64,000 nt of DNA from Flavivirga eckloniae. GTDB taxonomy: Bacteria; Bacteroidota; Bacteroidia; Flavobacteriales; Flavobacteriaceae. Made by a program: the position numbers and the translations under genes. The stretch lies in contig NZ_CP025791.1 in NCBI RefSeq assembly GCF_002886045.1, positions 1,758,001-1,822,000 of the forward strand, written 5' to 3'. Shown here piece by piece: positions 27,720-36,203 of the stretch. Numbering within the stretch: position 1 is the stretch's first letter; each line of letters begins with the position of its first letter. The notes under the pieces are model-generated. The model was not told the origin of the DNA. It made no database searches and saw nothing but the letters and a program-made list of their open reading frames with translations.

Positions 27720-28586
27720 TTAAGAGTCTTCGGCAGTAATACAATTATACTTATAGGCCACAATACCATTAGAATCGTCCTGTGTATGTGTTTCAGAAGT
27801 GATATATCCATTTTCATCCAATTCATATGATATATCTGCACTTCCAGTAACCACGTTATTTTCGTCTTTATAAATAATCTTAATAGGTAAGTTCTTATTC
27901 GGGGTATTATAACCTAAAGCTACAAGTACTTCTGGTTCTACCTGTTTATTTATCAAACTTGTGTCATATTCATATTCCACGTAGTCGGTTTTTGATTCTT
28001 CTAAAGTAACTTTATTTGGTTCTGGTCCAACTGGGTCTACTTCACTTCTATGCAACCGATTAGTCTTTACCTCGATTAAATTACCATCCTTATAAGTATA
28101 TGTTATATTATCAATAAATGAGTCTACAATTGTACCTGAGAGTAGATCAAAAATTCTAATAACCTGTTCTGTGTTTCTTTCAATCAAATATTTGTTATCA
28201 TCATATTTATAAAATTCCCTAACTGTTTCTTCTCCCTGTTTAAGGAAAAATTGAATTTGGTTGTTTTGGAGAATATCATATGACGAGGTTCGTGTTTTGT
28301 TACCATCATTATCAAAATTGTTACAAACAACTCTACCTTCACTGTAAATATAATTTTGTGTACTTGTTTTTTCTCCTTCTTTATTAAACCATTCCGTTTG
28401 TATTAGTTGGCTTTCTTCATTATAATTATGTTTGCTTTCTATACCGTTTGAGTATTTAATACTTTTTGTTAAGCAACTCTTGGTTTTAGGAGAGATTGGC
28501 GGATCAACCGCATCATTATTTTCTGAACTACAGGAAAACAATGCTAATAATAGTAGGTAAAAAATTAAAATAGATTTGGTTTTCAT
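27720..28586 (-). CDS. YD-repeat-like lipoprotein
   Basis: A 288-residue lipoprotein (LLALFSCSSENND). The body has short Tyr/Asn-rich beta repeats (KYSNGIESKHNYNEESQL, NYIYSEGRVVC, YKYDDNKYLIERN, YTYKDGNLIEVKTN) like the diverged YD/RHS-type repeats of small Bacteroidota lipoproteins. No enzyme motif is seen. The upstream element at 28668 links its control to the small lipoprotein at 19508. Confidence 0.65.
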   Translation of the reverse strand: MKTKSILIFYLLLLALFSCSSENNDAVDPPISPKTKSCLTKSIKYSNGIESKHNYNEESQLIQTEWFNKEGEKTSTQNYIYSEGRVVCNNFDNDGNKTRTSSYDILQNNQIQFFLKQGEETVREFYKYDDNKYLIERNTEQVIRIFDLLSGTIVDSFIDNITYTYKDGNLIEVKTNRLHRSEVDPVGPEPNKVTLEESKTDYVEYEYDTSLINKQVEPEVLVALGYNTPNKNLPIKIIYKDENNVVTGSADISYELDENGYITSETHTQDDSNGIVAYKYNCITAEDS

Positions 28587-28667
28587 AGCTTTTAAAATGT
28601 CTTTGCTTAGATATAAAGAATGGGTATTTCATGCATACTTTTCATAATTTATACTTTATTACACGAG

Positions 28668-28719
28668 CAAAACTATATCATTACATAGCAAAGCATTTGT
28701 CAAAAAACTTTTATTTTAA
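28668..28719 (-). promoter_or_regulatory. Conserved upstream element with -7 box, copy 2
   Basis: These 52 bases match 19741-19792 with two differences. The minus-strand -7 box TAGTTTTG is the complement of 28668-28675, about 80 bases before the ATG at 28586. The surrounding 28587-28869 gap holds nothing else recognisable. Confidence 0.6.
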
Positions 28720-28869
28720 TCTTTTAAGATGTTTTTTTTGAGGGGTTTAACAATAAAACAGGCCTCTTTTATCGCATGAATTCAATGAATACATGATATA
28801 GCAGTTAAATAAAAAAGCGGGAATAGATAGGAATTGTTATTTTATGCAATTACAAACAAAAACCTATTT

Positions 28870-30600
28870 TTAAAGTTTAAATTTAATACCACTATAAACT
28901 CCAAAAATATAAGGTTGAAAACTTGTATTATTTTCAAAAGCATTGGGTTGATACTTAAAAATAGGTTCTATATTAATTTGTACTCTTTTAGTTATATAAT
29001 AATCAACTCCAAGACCTATATTTCCAGAAAAACTAGCAGTATTTACATTGTTTGTACTTCCTATTTGGCTTTTGCCTAATTCTGTAGCTATAAATACTTT
29101 ATTTTTATCGGCATTTAAAATAAATGTGCTGATGCCACCTATAATAGAAACACCTATTTTTTTATCTATAATTTTATATGCCAGCTCAACTGGTATTTCT
29201 ATATAATTTATTTGCTGTTGTAAGCTTCTAGGACCTTCTGTTTGTAAAATAGGGAGGTTGCTTAGTCCTATCCCCCCTCCTGGATCTTCTATTCCTCCAT
29301 CTGGATTAGATTCTATATTTATAGCAATAGCATTACCTAATTTAAAAAGTTCGCTATTAGACAGCTCTTTTGTATATAAATTTACATTAACAGTACTTAA
29401 ACCTGAACGGATTTCTATATTATTTGCAATTTTATAGCTTATTTTTATACCATAGCTTATATCACTTTTTGACGATTGAGGCTTGTTAGAAAAATTGGAA
29501 TTTATTTGAGATCCTTTCGAAATAGAATTATATGCCAAAGGGGCTACTTGGGGCAGTAAAGTCCACCTGTTTTTTTCTTTCTTTTTGTTGTTATTGTTAT
29601 CTTCTGCCCCCTCTTCTATGGCTTCTAAAAATGGGTCTTTGTTAATGTCTTGTGCTATTTCTATAGGGTTTAAAGGTTTTTCAGTAACTATTTCTTTTCC
29701 TGTTGCTATTACCGGATTAGATCCTATTTTTGATTTTTGATCTTTAGTTGCCCACCCAATAAGCCTATCTGCTTCTAAAAACGGTTCTTTGGTAATGCCT
29801 TGTACTATTTTTGTAGGGTTCGAAGATTCTTTAGGGGCTATTTCATTTACTATTGCTATTACTGGATTAGATTCTGTTTTTGACTTCTGATCTTTGGTAG
29901 AAACCCCAATAAGCTTATCTGCTTCTAAAAACGATTCTTTGGTAATGCCTTGCACTATTTTTGTAGGGTTCGAAGATTCTTTAGGGGCTATTTCTTTTAC
30001 TGTTGCTATTACCGGATTAGATTCTGTTTTTAATTTTTGATCTTTAGTGGAAACCCCAATAAGCTCATCTGCTTCTAAAAACGATTCTTTGGTAATGCCT
30101 TGTACTATTTTTGTAGGATTTAAAGATTCTTTAGGGGCTATATCTTTTCCTGTTGCTATTACCGAATTAGATTCTGTTTTTGATTTTTGATCTTGTTGTG
30201 TAACTACAATCGGATTTGCATTAAAATTATTTTTATTACTAATGCCTTTAAATTCGTTTACCTGACTACTTGAATCTAATTGTTCTGTGTCATTCTCTGT
30301 ATCTAATACATAATTACTTTCAACATCATCGGGACATAATTCTTCTTCATGATAAGGGGTAACTGTAATTCTATTTATATCGTTATTTTGTGAAGGCTCT
30401 TGTTTTAATATTAATAATAATACTAATGAGGCAGCTACACCAATAGGTAATAACCAAATTATTCTAGTCTTTTTCTTTTTCTTATTCTGAGGCAGGTTTT
30501 CCTCAATGCGATCCCATAAACTTTCACTATAAGGCAGCTTCAAGTCTTTCAACTTGTTTTTAACTAAATTTTCTAAATTTTTGTGCTCCTTATTTATCAC
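28870..30600 (-). CDS. Sigma-linked protein with cytoplasmic head, membrane helix, repeats and outer-membrane barrel
   Basis: A 576-residue protein. Residues 1-45 are soluble and charged (LPYSESLWDRIEENLP), typical of anti-sigma-like heads; 47-66 is one membrane helix; 137-336 holds four tandem 50-residue repeats (starts at 137, 187, 237, 287; consensus DQKSKTESNPVIAT ... KESFLEAD.LIG); and about 345-576 is a PorT-like outer-membrane beta-barrel ending in GVYSGIKFKL. It starts 12 bases after the ECF sigma stop codon. The layout implies one chain linking cytoplasm, inner membrane and outer membrane, probably controlling the sigma factor; this function is inference. Confidence 0.75.
   Translation of the reverse strand: MINKEHKNLENLVKNKLKDLKLPYSESLWDRIEENLPQNKKKKKTRIIWLLPIGVAASLVLLLILKQEPSQNNDINRITVTPYHEEELCPDDVESNYVLDTENDTEQLDSSSQVNEFKGISNKNNFNANPIVVTQQDQKSKTESNSVIATGKDIAPKESLNPTKIVQGITKESFLEADELIGVSTKDQKLKTESNPVIATVKEIAPKESSNPTKIVQGITKESFLEADKLIGVSTKDQKSKTESNPVIAIVNEIAPKESSNPTKIVQGITKEPFLEADRLIGWATKDQKSKIGSNPVIATGKEIVTEKPLNPIEIAQDINKDPFLEAIEEGAEDNNNNKKKEKNRWTLLPQVAPLAYNSISKGSQINSNFSNKPQSSKSDISYGIKISYKIANNIEIRSGLSTVNVNLYTKELSNSELFKLGNAIAINIESNPDGGIEDPGGGIGLSNLPILQTEGPRSLQQQINYIEIPVELAYKIIDKKIGVSIIGGISTFILNADKNKVFIATELGKSQIGSTNNVNTASFSGNIGLGVDYYITKRVQINIEPIFKYQPNAFENNTSFQPYIFGVYSGIKFKL
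29593..30192. repeat. Four tandem 150-base coding repeats
   Basis: Four in-frame units of exactly 150 bases encode the periplasmic linker of the barrel protein. The first three are very similar, the fourth more diverged. Such repeats can change in number by slippage or recombination without breaking the frame. Confidence 0.85.
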
Positions 30601-30612
30601 TCTAAAGTACTT

Positions 30613-31137
30613 TTAACTTGATTTGGTTTTTATCTCTTTTCTTAATAGCGCTTTTGCTCTTGTTAAATTTGATTTTGAGGTACTAACCGCAATATTTAAC
30701 AAATCTGCAATTTCTCTATGAGGCAAATCATCCAACACATACATATTAAAGACCAATCTGTATTGTTGTGGTAGTTCTTGGATTTTATCCAGCAAAAAAT
30801 CAATGGAATATGCTTCAAAATCATACGTTTCTTCTGTTAAATCTTCAACAAAATCTTTACTTACAGGTAAAAAATGAATTTGTTTTTTTAAATGCGTTAA
30901 TATTGTGTTTATACTTAACCTTTTTAACCAGCCTTCAAAAGAACCTTCCCCTTTAAATTGATGTATTTTATTAAATATTTTTATGAAAGATTCCTGAAAT
31001 AAATCTTCTGCTAAAGCCTGATCCTTACAATACTTAATACATATCCCCATAAGTGTAGGTGCAAACATCTCATAAAGTTCCTTTTGAGCCTTAATATTGT
31101 TTTCCTGACACTTTTTTATTAAATCCTCTATACTCAA
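30613..31137 (-). CDS. ECF-type RNA polymerase sigma factor
   Basis: A 174-residue sigma-70 family protein. Region 2 is near 10-80 (YCKDQALAEDLFQESFIKIF ... FEGWLKRLSINT) and region 4 near 110-165 (LPQQYRLVFNMYVLDDLPHR then EIADLLNIAVSTSKS). It is co-transcribed with the dual-membrane barrel protein. A strong palindrome pair lies between its start and the divergent AraC gene. Confidence 0.92.
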   Translation of the reverse strand: MSIEDLIKKCQENNIKAQKELYEMFAPTLMGICIKYCKDQALAEDLFQESFIKIFNKIHQFKGEGSFEGWLKRLSINTILTHLKKQIHFLPVSKDFVEDLTEETYDFEAYSIDFLLDKIQELPQQYRLVFNMYVLDDLPHREIADLLNIAVSTSKSNLTRAKALLRKEIKTKSS

Positions 31138-31220
31138 AAACCAAAACTAAATTTAAAACAATTGTTTGTTAAATCATGAATTTCATATAATTAAAACTAC
31201 CGTAAAAATTTAAAAATAAA

Positions 31221-31245
31221 TACAGTCTATATACTATAGACTGTA
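31221..31245. promoter_or_regulatory. Perfect 11-base palindrome in divergent region
   Basis: TACAGTCTATA and TATAGACTGTA flank three bases. It lies between the divergent sigma and AraC genes, where an operator for either would be expected. No binding protein can be named. Confidence 0.55.
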
Positions 31246-31246
31246 C

Positions 31247-31296
31247 TTTTTATAAAAGGCTGCGTACATTTTTTTTTGCGCAGCCTTTTATAAAAA
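31247..31296. terminator. 18-base perfect hairpin
   Basis: Arms at 31247-31264 and 31279-31296 (core AAAAGGCTGCG / CGCAGCCTTTT) are perfectly complementary over 18 bases with a T-rich 14-base loop. It looks like a bidirectional terminator but sits between divergent genes, 58 bases before the AraC ATG. Attenuation of one of the two transcripts is possible. Confidence 0.6.
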
Positions 31297-31354
31297 ATGA
31301 AGTCTACATAATCGAACATGCCTATGTAAAATACATTAAAACACTTACTTAATT

Positions 31355-32281
31355 ATGACTGAAATTGCCCCCACAAATTTTGAAAATATTTATTATGAAC
31401 ATTTTTCAAGAAAAAAATCAAAAACACCCCCTACCTATTCCAATAAAAAAAATTATGTAACCCGATTTAATTGTATGTTAGACCATTTTCAGTTTAACGA
31501 AAACAGTTTAACTATTGCCTATATAAAGCAGGGCAAAGGTAATTTTTTATTAGAAAAAAAACGTTTAGCTATAAATAATAACAAAGTTGTGGTTGCAAAT
31601 CATGGCCTTGGTTGGGAATACATAAATGCAGGCAATAAAAAGCTAGATTTACTGTGCTTTGTAATATCTGAAAACTTCTTGAATGAATTTTCATTTTGCT
31701 GTAACACTAAAACAAAAAGTTTATTAGATCCGCCTTTACAAAAAGACCTAAAAGATTTTTTATTCATAGAGAGGTCCTATAATACAGATTTATATCCTAC
31801 CGGAAAGTTATTAAAATCGATATATGAATGTACAAATATGGGAGGTTTTAATATTTTAGATGCTAAAGAGTTAACTATTGAAATGTTACAAAGCCTATAT
31901 AGAGATCAATATTATGCTTATTTGTCTGCGAGTAAAATTCAGTTACAAAAAAAAACGGCTAAAATAGAAACCTTTAAAAGGTTGCTTTTGGCTTATGAAT
32001 ACATTAATGACAATTACGATAAAAACATTTCTATAGATGAGCTTTCGAAAGTTTCTTCTCTTTCTGAATTTCATTTGTACAATTCATTTAAGCTTATTTT
32101 TAAAAGAACACCACACCAGTACATTTTAACTCTAAAAATGCAAATGGCAAAAACTTATTTAAGAGAAAAAAAACATACATTAACGGATATTGCCATAATG
32201 CTAAGTTTTCCTAATTTATCGACTTTTAGTAAACTCTTTAAAAAAACATATGGAATCTCACCTAGCCAATATGCTTTATAA
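31355..32281 (+). CDS. AraC-family transcriptional regulator
   Basis: A 308-residue protein. The N-terminal part (about 1-190) is a cupin-like sensing domain with no clear match (YIKQGKGNFLLEKKRLAIN). The C-terminal 100 residues are the double HTH of AraC/XylS proteins: YINDNYDKNISIDELSKVS, SEFHLYNSFKLIFKRTPHQY, and LTDIAIMLSFPNLSTFSKLF followed by KKTYGISPSQYA. It is divergent from the ECF sigma operon. Confidence 0.9.
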   Translation: MTEIAPTNFENIYYEHFSRKKSKTPPTYSNKKNYVTRFNCMLDHFQFNENSLTIAYIKQGKGNFLLEKKRLAINNNKVVVANHGLGWEYINAGNKKLDLLCFVISENFLNEFSFCCNTKTKSLLDPPLQKDLKDFLFIERSYNTDLYPTGKLLKSIYECTNMGGFNILDAKELTIEMLQSLYRDQYYAYLSASKIQLQKKTAKIETFKRLLLAYEYINDNYDKNISIDELSKVSSLSEFHLYNSFKLIFKRTPHQYILTLKMQMAKTYLREKKHTLTDIAIMLSFPNLSTFSKLFKKTYGISPSQYAL

Positions 32282-33156
32282 CAGTTATGATTATAAGATA
32301 ATTTTACTTACACAACTAAAAATTAGTTATAAATAATTTACATCCGCAACTGCTTCTGTTTTTCATTAATATAACGTCAAGGTCGATATATTGAATACTG
32401 ATAATCAGTTTTTTGAGAGATTTTAAAGATGAAACCTTTACAATTTCGACGAGGAACGAGGAGAAATCTCATCATAATGGGATGTCTCGTCGCTCATGCT
32501 TCGCTCCCTGCCAGCCGACAGCTACGGTGTCCCCACAAATACGGCTTTATATTAAACAATAATTTTAGAAAGATAGACACTAATTCCACGAATTATCACA
32601 AATGGCTCTAAATATAAATTATTTACAAATAAGTAATTTAAGTTTATTTATTAATAAATTAAAGTGCGAAAAATATAATAGAATTAAATCGGGTTTGGAT
32701 TGTAAAAACAGACCGAAAGTCTGATTCGTGATTATGAATAGTATAGAGAGTTATCCATTATATTGAGGTTTTATTCGTGTAAATCTGTGTAATTCGTGGC
32801 TTGATTAAAAAGATGTGGGTACACCGTAGCAGCCGAGTAGGTGTAGACATTACAAAAAACTGTATTTCAATGTTTTAATTTAGTTTTTTTTCTGTATAAC
32901 TTACATCGAATACGTTAATATAAGTGATTTAGCATACTTATAAAGGTTATGGTAACTAGGGAGTAGTTGTGTTGGTTGCACAAAATATGAGGCTTTTTGC
33001 TTAAGATAACTATTTAATATTTTATTTAACCCTTTGAGAATCCCTTTTCCATATTCCAATTAAAAAAATTAACTTGCGGCCATATAACTAAGAATTAGGG
33101 TATTCATTTTTTATTTAAAAAATAAAAAGTGCCTTACACTTATAATTTGATATGCC
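32282..33156. other. Gene-free stretch dominated by repeats
   Basis: In this 875-base gap a 60-codon frame at 32429-32611 lies inside repeated DNA and is not believed. The gap holds a short hairpin near 32461-32488 (GAGAAATCTC ... GATGTCTC) and a nested inverted-repeat element at 32514-32836. The region just before 33157 has a weak TATAATTTG box. Confidence 0.6.
32514..32836. repeat. Nested inverted-repeat (MITE-like) element
   Basis: Outer arms are GCTACGGTGTCCCCAC (32521-32536) and the complement of GTGGGTACACCGTAGC (32815-32830), one mismatch in 16. Inner arms are CCACGAATTATCACA (32586-32600) and the complement of TGTGTAATTCGTGG (32786-32799). It has no coding capacity. The layout suggests a small non-autonomous mobile or recombination-derived element. 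Confidence 0.6.
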
Positions 33157-34401
33157 ATGCCTCAAAAAAAAAATCATTTTAAAGTTATTTTCTTTTTAAT
33201 TAGCCTTTATATTGTTGCTTGCAGCAATGATGATATAACATCTGAGACTAATAATTTAACTTCAGAAAAAGAAGCCCTGATTGCCATATACAATGCAAAT
33301 CCTGATAACAATTTAAATTGGGATATTACAAAAGATATATCCAATTGGCAAGGAGTAGATATTGAAAATGGAAAAGTAGTAGGTCTTTCTTTCACGGGAA
33401 AACTTGATGATGGTATAGATAATGAGCAATCGGGCTCGGATACCGGTATTCAAATTATAGATGAAAATGAATCCGATCCAAGAATTGACGCTCCTGAGCC
33501 AGTTTCAATAAATCATATTCCTGAAGAAATAAAAGGCTTAATACACCTTAGAAGCCTTAAATTTAATAATTTAAAAATTAAAAACTTCCCAGGGGCAATG
33601 GGAAAACTTGAACAACTAGAGGTATTAAGTATAATAGGTTGTGAAATTACAAGTTTGCCCGTAGCAGTTTATAACTTAAGCAACTTAAACATCCTTAACG
33701 TTTCTAAAAATCAGATTAAATCTATTAAACCTACTATAAGTAACTTGAAAAAATTAGAAATTTTACATTTGGATGAAAATCAATTAAGTGATATCCCCGA
33801 ATCTATGGATAAACTTACCGAACTCAAAGTACTCTGGCTATCAAATAACAACTTCAGTAACTTCCCTAAACCTATAACTAATATTAAAAAACTTCGTCAT
33901 TTATCTCTAAATAATAATTTATTAACTGAAATTCCAGAGTCTTTAGAAAACTTAAGTCAATTAGAAAGTTTGCTATTGAAAAACAATCTTTTAACCAACA
34001 TGCCTGAATCTATTTCTAAATTAGACCATTTATCTTCTTTAGATTTAAGTAATAATAGCTTAACAAGCTTTCCTTCTATTTCACCAGATAATATATTTTT
34101 TGATTTAAATTTAGAAAATAATGGTTTGACTACATTACCCGCTTCAATTGAAAATTTCGTCATCAGATCTTTTAATTTGGATAAAAATCAATTAAAAGAA
34201 CTTCCTAAAGAAATTGGAAGCATTCAAAATTTACAAATCCTATCATTATCAAGAAATCAGCTTTCTCAGTTACCTGTAGAAATCAGATTGCTTGAAAAGC
34301 TTCGTATACTTGATTTAAGCCATAATCAATTTACCAGTTTCCCTGAAGAAACAATAGGGTTACCCGTAGATTTAACAGGAAATCCTTTTTCTTCAAGATA
34401 A
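33157..34401 (+). CDS. Leucine-rich-repeat lipoprotein 1
   Basis: A 414-residue lipoprotein (LYIVACSNDD). An N-terminal cap (EALIAIYNANPDNNLNW ... ISNWQGV ... GKVVGLSF) resembles the LRRNT-like cap also found in plant LRR proteins and many Bacteroidota LRR proteins. About 11-12 repeats of 23 residues follow (LPxxIxxLxxLxxLxLxxNxL). It is probably surface exposed and binds protein or glycan partners. It is the most diverged of the three paralogs. An ATG six bases upstream is out of the best context, so I keep this start. Confidence 0.87.
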   Translation: MPQKKNHFKVIFFLISLYIVACSNDDITSETNNLTSEKEALIAIYNANPDNNLNWDITKDISNWQGVDIENGKVVGLSFTGKLDDGIDNEQSGSDTGIQIIDENESDPRIDAPEPVSINHIPEEIKGLIHLRSLKFNNLKIKNFPGAMGKLEQLEVLSIIGCEITSLPVAVYNLSNLNILNVSKNQIKSIKPTISNLKKLEILHLDENQLSDIPESMDKLTELKVLWLSNNNFSNFPKPITNIKKLRHLSLNNNLLTEIPESLENLSQLESLLLKNNLLTNMPESISKLDHLSSLDLSNNSLTSFPSISPDNIFFDLNLENNGLTTLPASIENFVIRSFNLDKNQLKELPKEIGSIQNLQILSLSRNQLSQLPVEIRLLEKLRILDLSHNQFTSFPEETIGLPVDLTGNPFSSR

Positions 34402-34476
34402 TAATTCTTAATCAAGAGATAATAAAAATTATTGATTAGTGTCACATACGTTTATACAGAAAACAAACTAAATCGA

Positions 34477-34506
34477 TTGTCAAAAACTTTTTTAAAGCTA
34501 CTTTTA
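34477..34506 (+). promoter_or_regulatory. Promoter of LRR gene 2
   Basis: TTG at 34477-34479 and TACTTTTA at 34499-34506 are 19 bases apart, near the Bacteroidota -33/-7 consensus. About 110 bases around it are conserved before LRR gene 3, including ACATACGTTTATACA. Confidence 0.6.
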
Positions 34507-34553
34507 CATTTAATAAAGCCCATTAATTCGCCTCAATTAAAAGATTATTCGCT

Positions 34554-35864
34554 ATGCAAAAAAAGCATGTTATCATAAAAAACATCTTTGTTTTAATTTG
34601 TGTTTGTTTTACTGCTTGCAATAATGATGATCAAATTATTGATGCTGGTGCTAAGACACCTCTTTCAGATAAAGAGGTTCTTATTGCCATATATAATGCA
34701 AATCCTGATAACAATTTAAATTGGGATATTACTAAAAGTATTTCCTCCTGGCAAGGTGTACAAGTTAGAGATGGTAGAGTAGTAGAGTTACATTTAGATC
34801 GTTTTAGTTCTCCTATTATCATCATAGATAATAATACTTCTGAGACCTCTGATTCATCTGAAATTTCAATAAGTCATATTCCTGAAGAAATAGGTTGCTT
34901 AACCAATTTAGAGCGGCTTAGTTTTTCACATATAGACATAAAAGGGCTTCCAGAAACAATAAAAGACCTGCAAAATTTAGAGAGTCTAGATATTGTGGGC
35001 ACTAAAATCACTGAGATACCAGAATCTATTTATAGTTTAAGTAACTTAGAATTTTTAAGTTTAAGAAATACCAAAATTAAATCAATAGACCCTGGCATAG
35101 GCAATTTAAGTAAGCTTAAAGGTTTATTTTTAGAGGCTAATGGGTTAAGCAAAATCCCAATAAGTATTGGAAAACTTACACAGCTAGAATATCTTTTTTT
35201 AAGAAATAATCAGTTAAGCGAAATTCCCAAGTCTATTGAAAACCTAAAACATTTAAGAGGACTATACTTAGATAATAATCTGTTGCGTAGTATACCTGAA
35301 TCGATATCAGGATTAGTTAATTTGAAATCACTAAACTTGGAAAACAACCGGTTACGTAGTATGCCTGAATCGATATCTAAATTAGTTAATTTGGAATTAC
35401 TATACTTGGATTATAACCAGTTAAGTAATATGCCTGAATCGATTTCAAAATTAGTTAACTTAAACTTACTAAGTTTGGATTATAACCAGTTGAGTAATAT
35501 ACCTGAATCTTTTTTTTCTGCTCCTTTTTTAAACCTTGGTAAAGTAAGCATAAATTATAATCAATTAAAGGAACTGCCAGAAGGAATAGGACAGATTGAA
35601 ACACTAAGAGTTTTGGAATTGTCAGTAAACAAAATTACTGAACTACCAAAAGGAATCGGACAGCTTAAGCAATTGGAAACATTAGATTTATCTTATAACA
35701 GATTACATACACTGCCTCAAGAAATAGAGCTATTAACATCGCTAGAAACTATCAATTTAAGCTTCAATCAGTTTACTAGTTTTCCTAAAGAGTTAGTAAA
35801 ACTAACTAATGGAGGTATTAATATAGATTTAACAGGAAACCCTTTTCTTCAAGATAGTAATTAA
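34554..35864 (+). CDS. Leucine-rich-repeat lipoprotein 2
   Basis: A 436-residue lipoprotein (FTACNNDDQ) with the same LRRNT-like cap and about 13 repeats of 23 residues (e.g. IPESISGLVNLKSLNLENNR). It is much closer to LRR gene 3 than to LRR gene 1 at both protein and DNA level. It has its own promoter, so the three genes are probably separate transcripts under related control. Confidence 0.88.
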   Translation: MQKKHVIIKNIFVLICVCFTACNNDDQIIDAGAKTPLSDKEVLIAIYNANPDNNLNWDITKSISSWQGVQVRDGRVVELHLDRFSSPIIIIDNNTSETSDSSEISISHIPEEIGCLTNLERLSFSHIDIKGLPETIKDLQNLESLDIVGTKITEIPESIYSLSNLEFLSLRNTKIKSIDPGIGNLSKLKGLFLEANGLSKIPISIGKLTQLEYLFLRNNQLSEIPKSIENLKHLRGLYLDNNLLRSIPESISGLVNLKSLNLENNRLRSMPESISKLVNLELLYLDYNQLSNMPESISKLVNLNLLSLDYNQLSNIPESFFSAPFLNLGKVSINYNQLKELPEGIGQIETLRVLELSVNKITELPKGIGQLKQLETLDLSYNRLHTLPQEIELLTSLETINLSFNQFTSFPKELVKLTNGGINIDLTGNPFLQDSN

Positions 35865-36203
35865 GAGATAAGAATTATTGATTATCATCATTTTCACTTA
35901 TATACTTCTTAATGATGACAATATTTATTAAAAATTTGTATTTAATTCTCCATTTCTAATTTTCATGTACCCGTTGGTGGATCGTGTCCCTTAACTAGCT
36001 GCGTGGTCAGAACCTGTTGTACCTCCTCTTAAAACAAAAAACTTTTCCTACGTAAGCACAATATTAATTTTGTAATAATGTTTATAGGGTGCCACATACG
36101 TTTATACAAAAAAATAAACTAAATCGGTTGTCAAAAACTTTTTAAAGTTACTTTTGCATTTAATAAAGCCTATTAATTAGCCTCAATTAAAAGTTTATTT
36201 GCC
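35865..36203. other. Gap between LRR genes 2 and 3
   Basis: This 339-base gap has no gene. Its right half (about 36091-36203) is the duplicated promoter region shared with LRR gene 2. The left half holds nothing recognisable. Confidence 0.5.
36128..36156 (+). promoter_or_regulatory. Promoter of LRR gene 3
   Basis: TTG at 36128-36130 and a perfect TAnnTTTG box, TACTTTTG at 36149-36156, are separated by 18 bases. The block is the paralog of that at 34477. Confidence 0.72.

Noticed and set aside
27510-27830. 106-codon plus-strand ORF before the esterase start
   Set aside because: It overlaps the end of the YD-like lipoprotein gene and its composition is typical of non-coding AT-rich DNA.
29593-30192. 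Regular 150-base repeats considered as CRISPR or satellite
   Set aside because: They are in frame, coding and contiguous without spacers, so they are protein repeats.
32429-32611. 60-codon ORF in the repeat-rich gap
   Set aside because: Lies across a REP-like hairpin and the inverted-repeat element.
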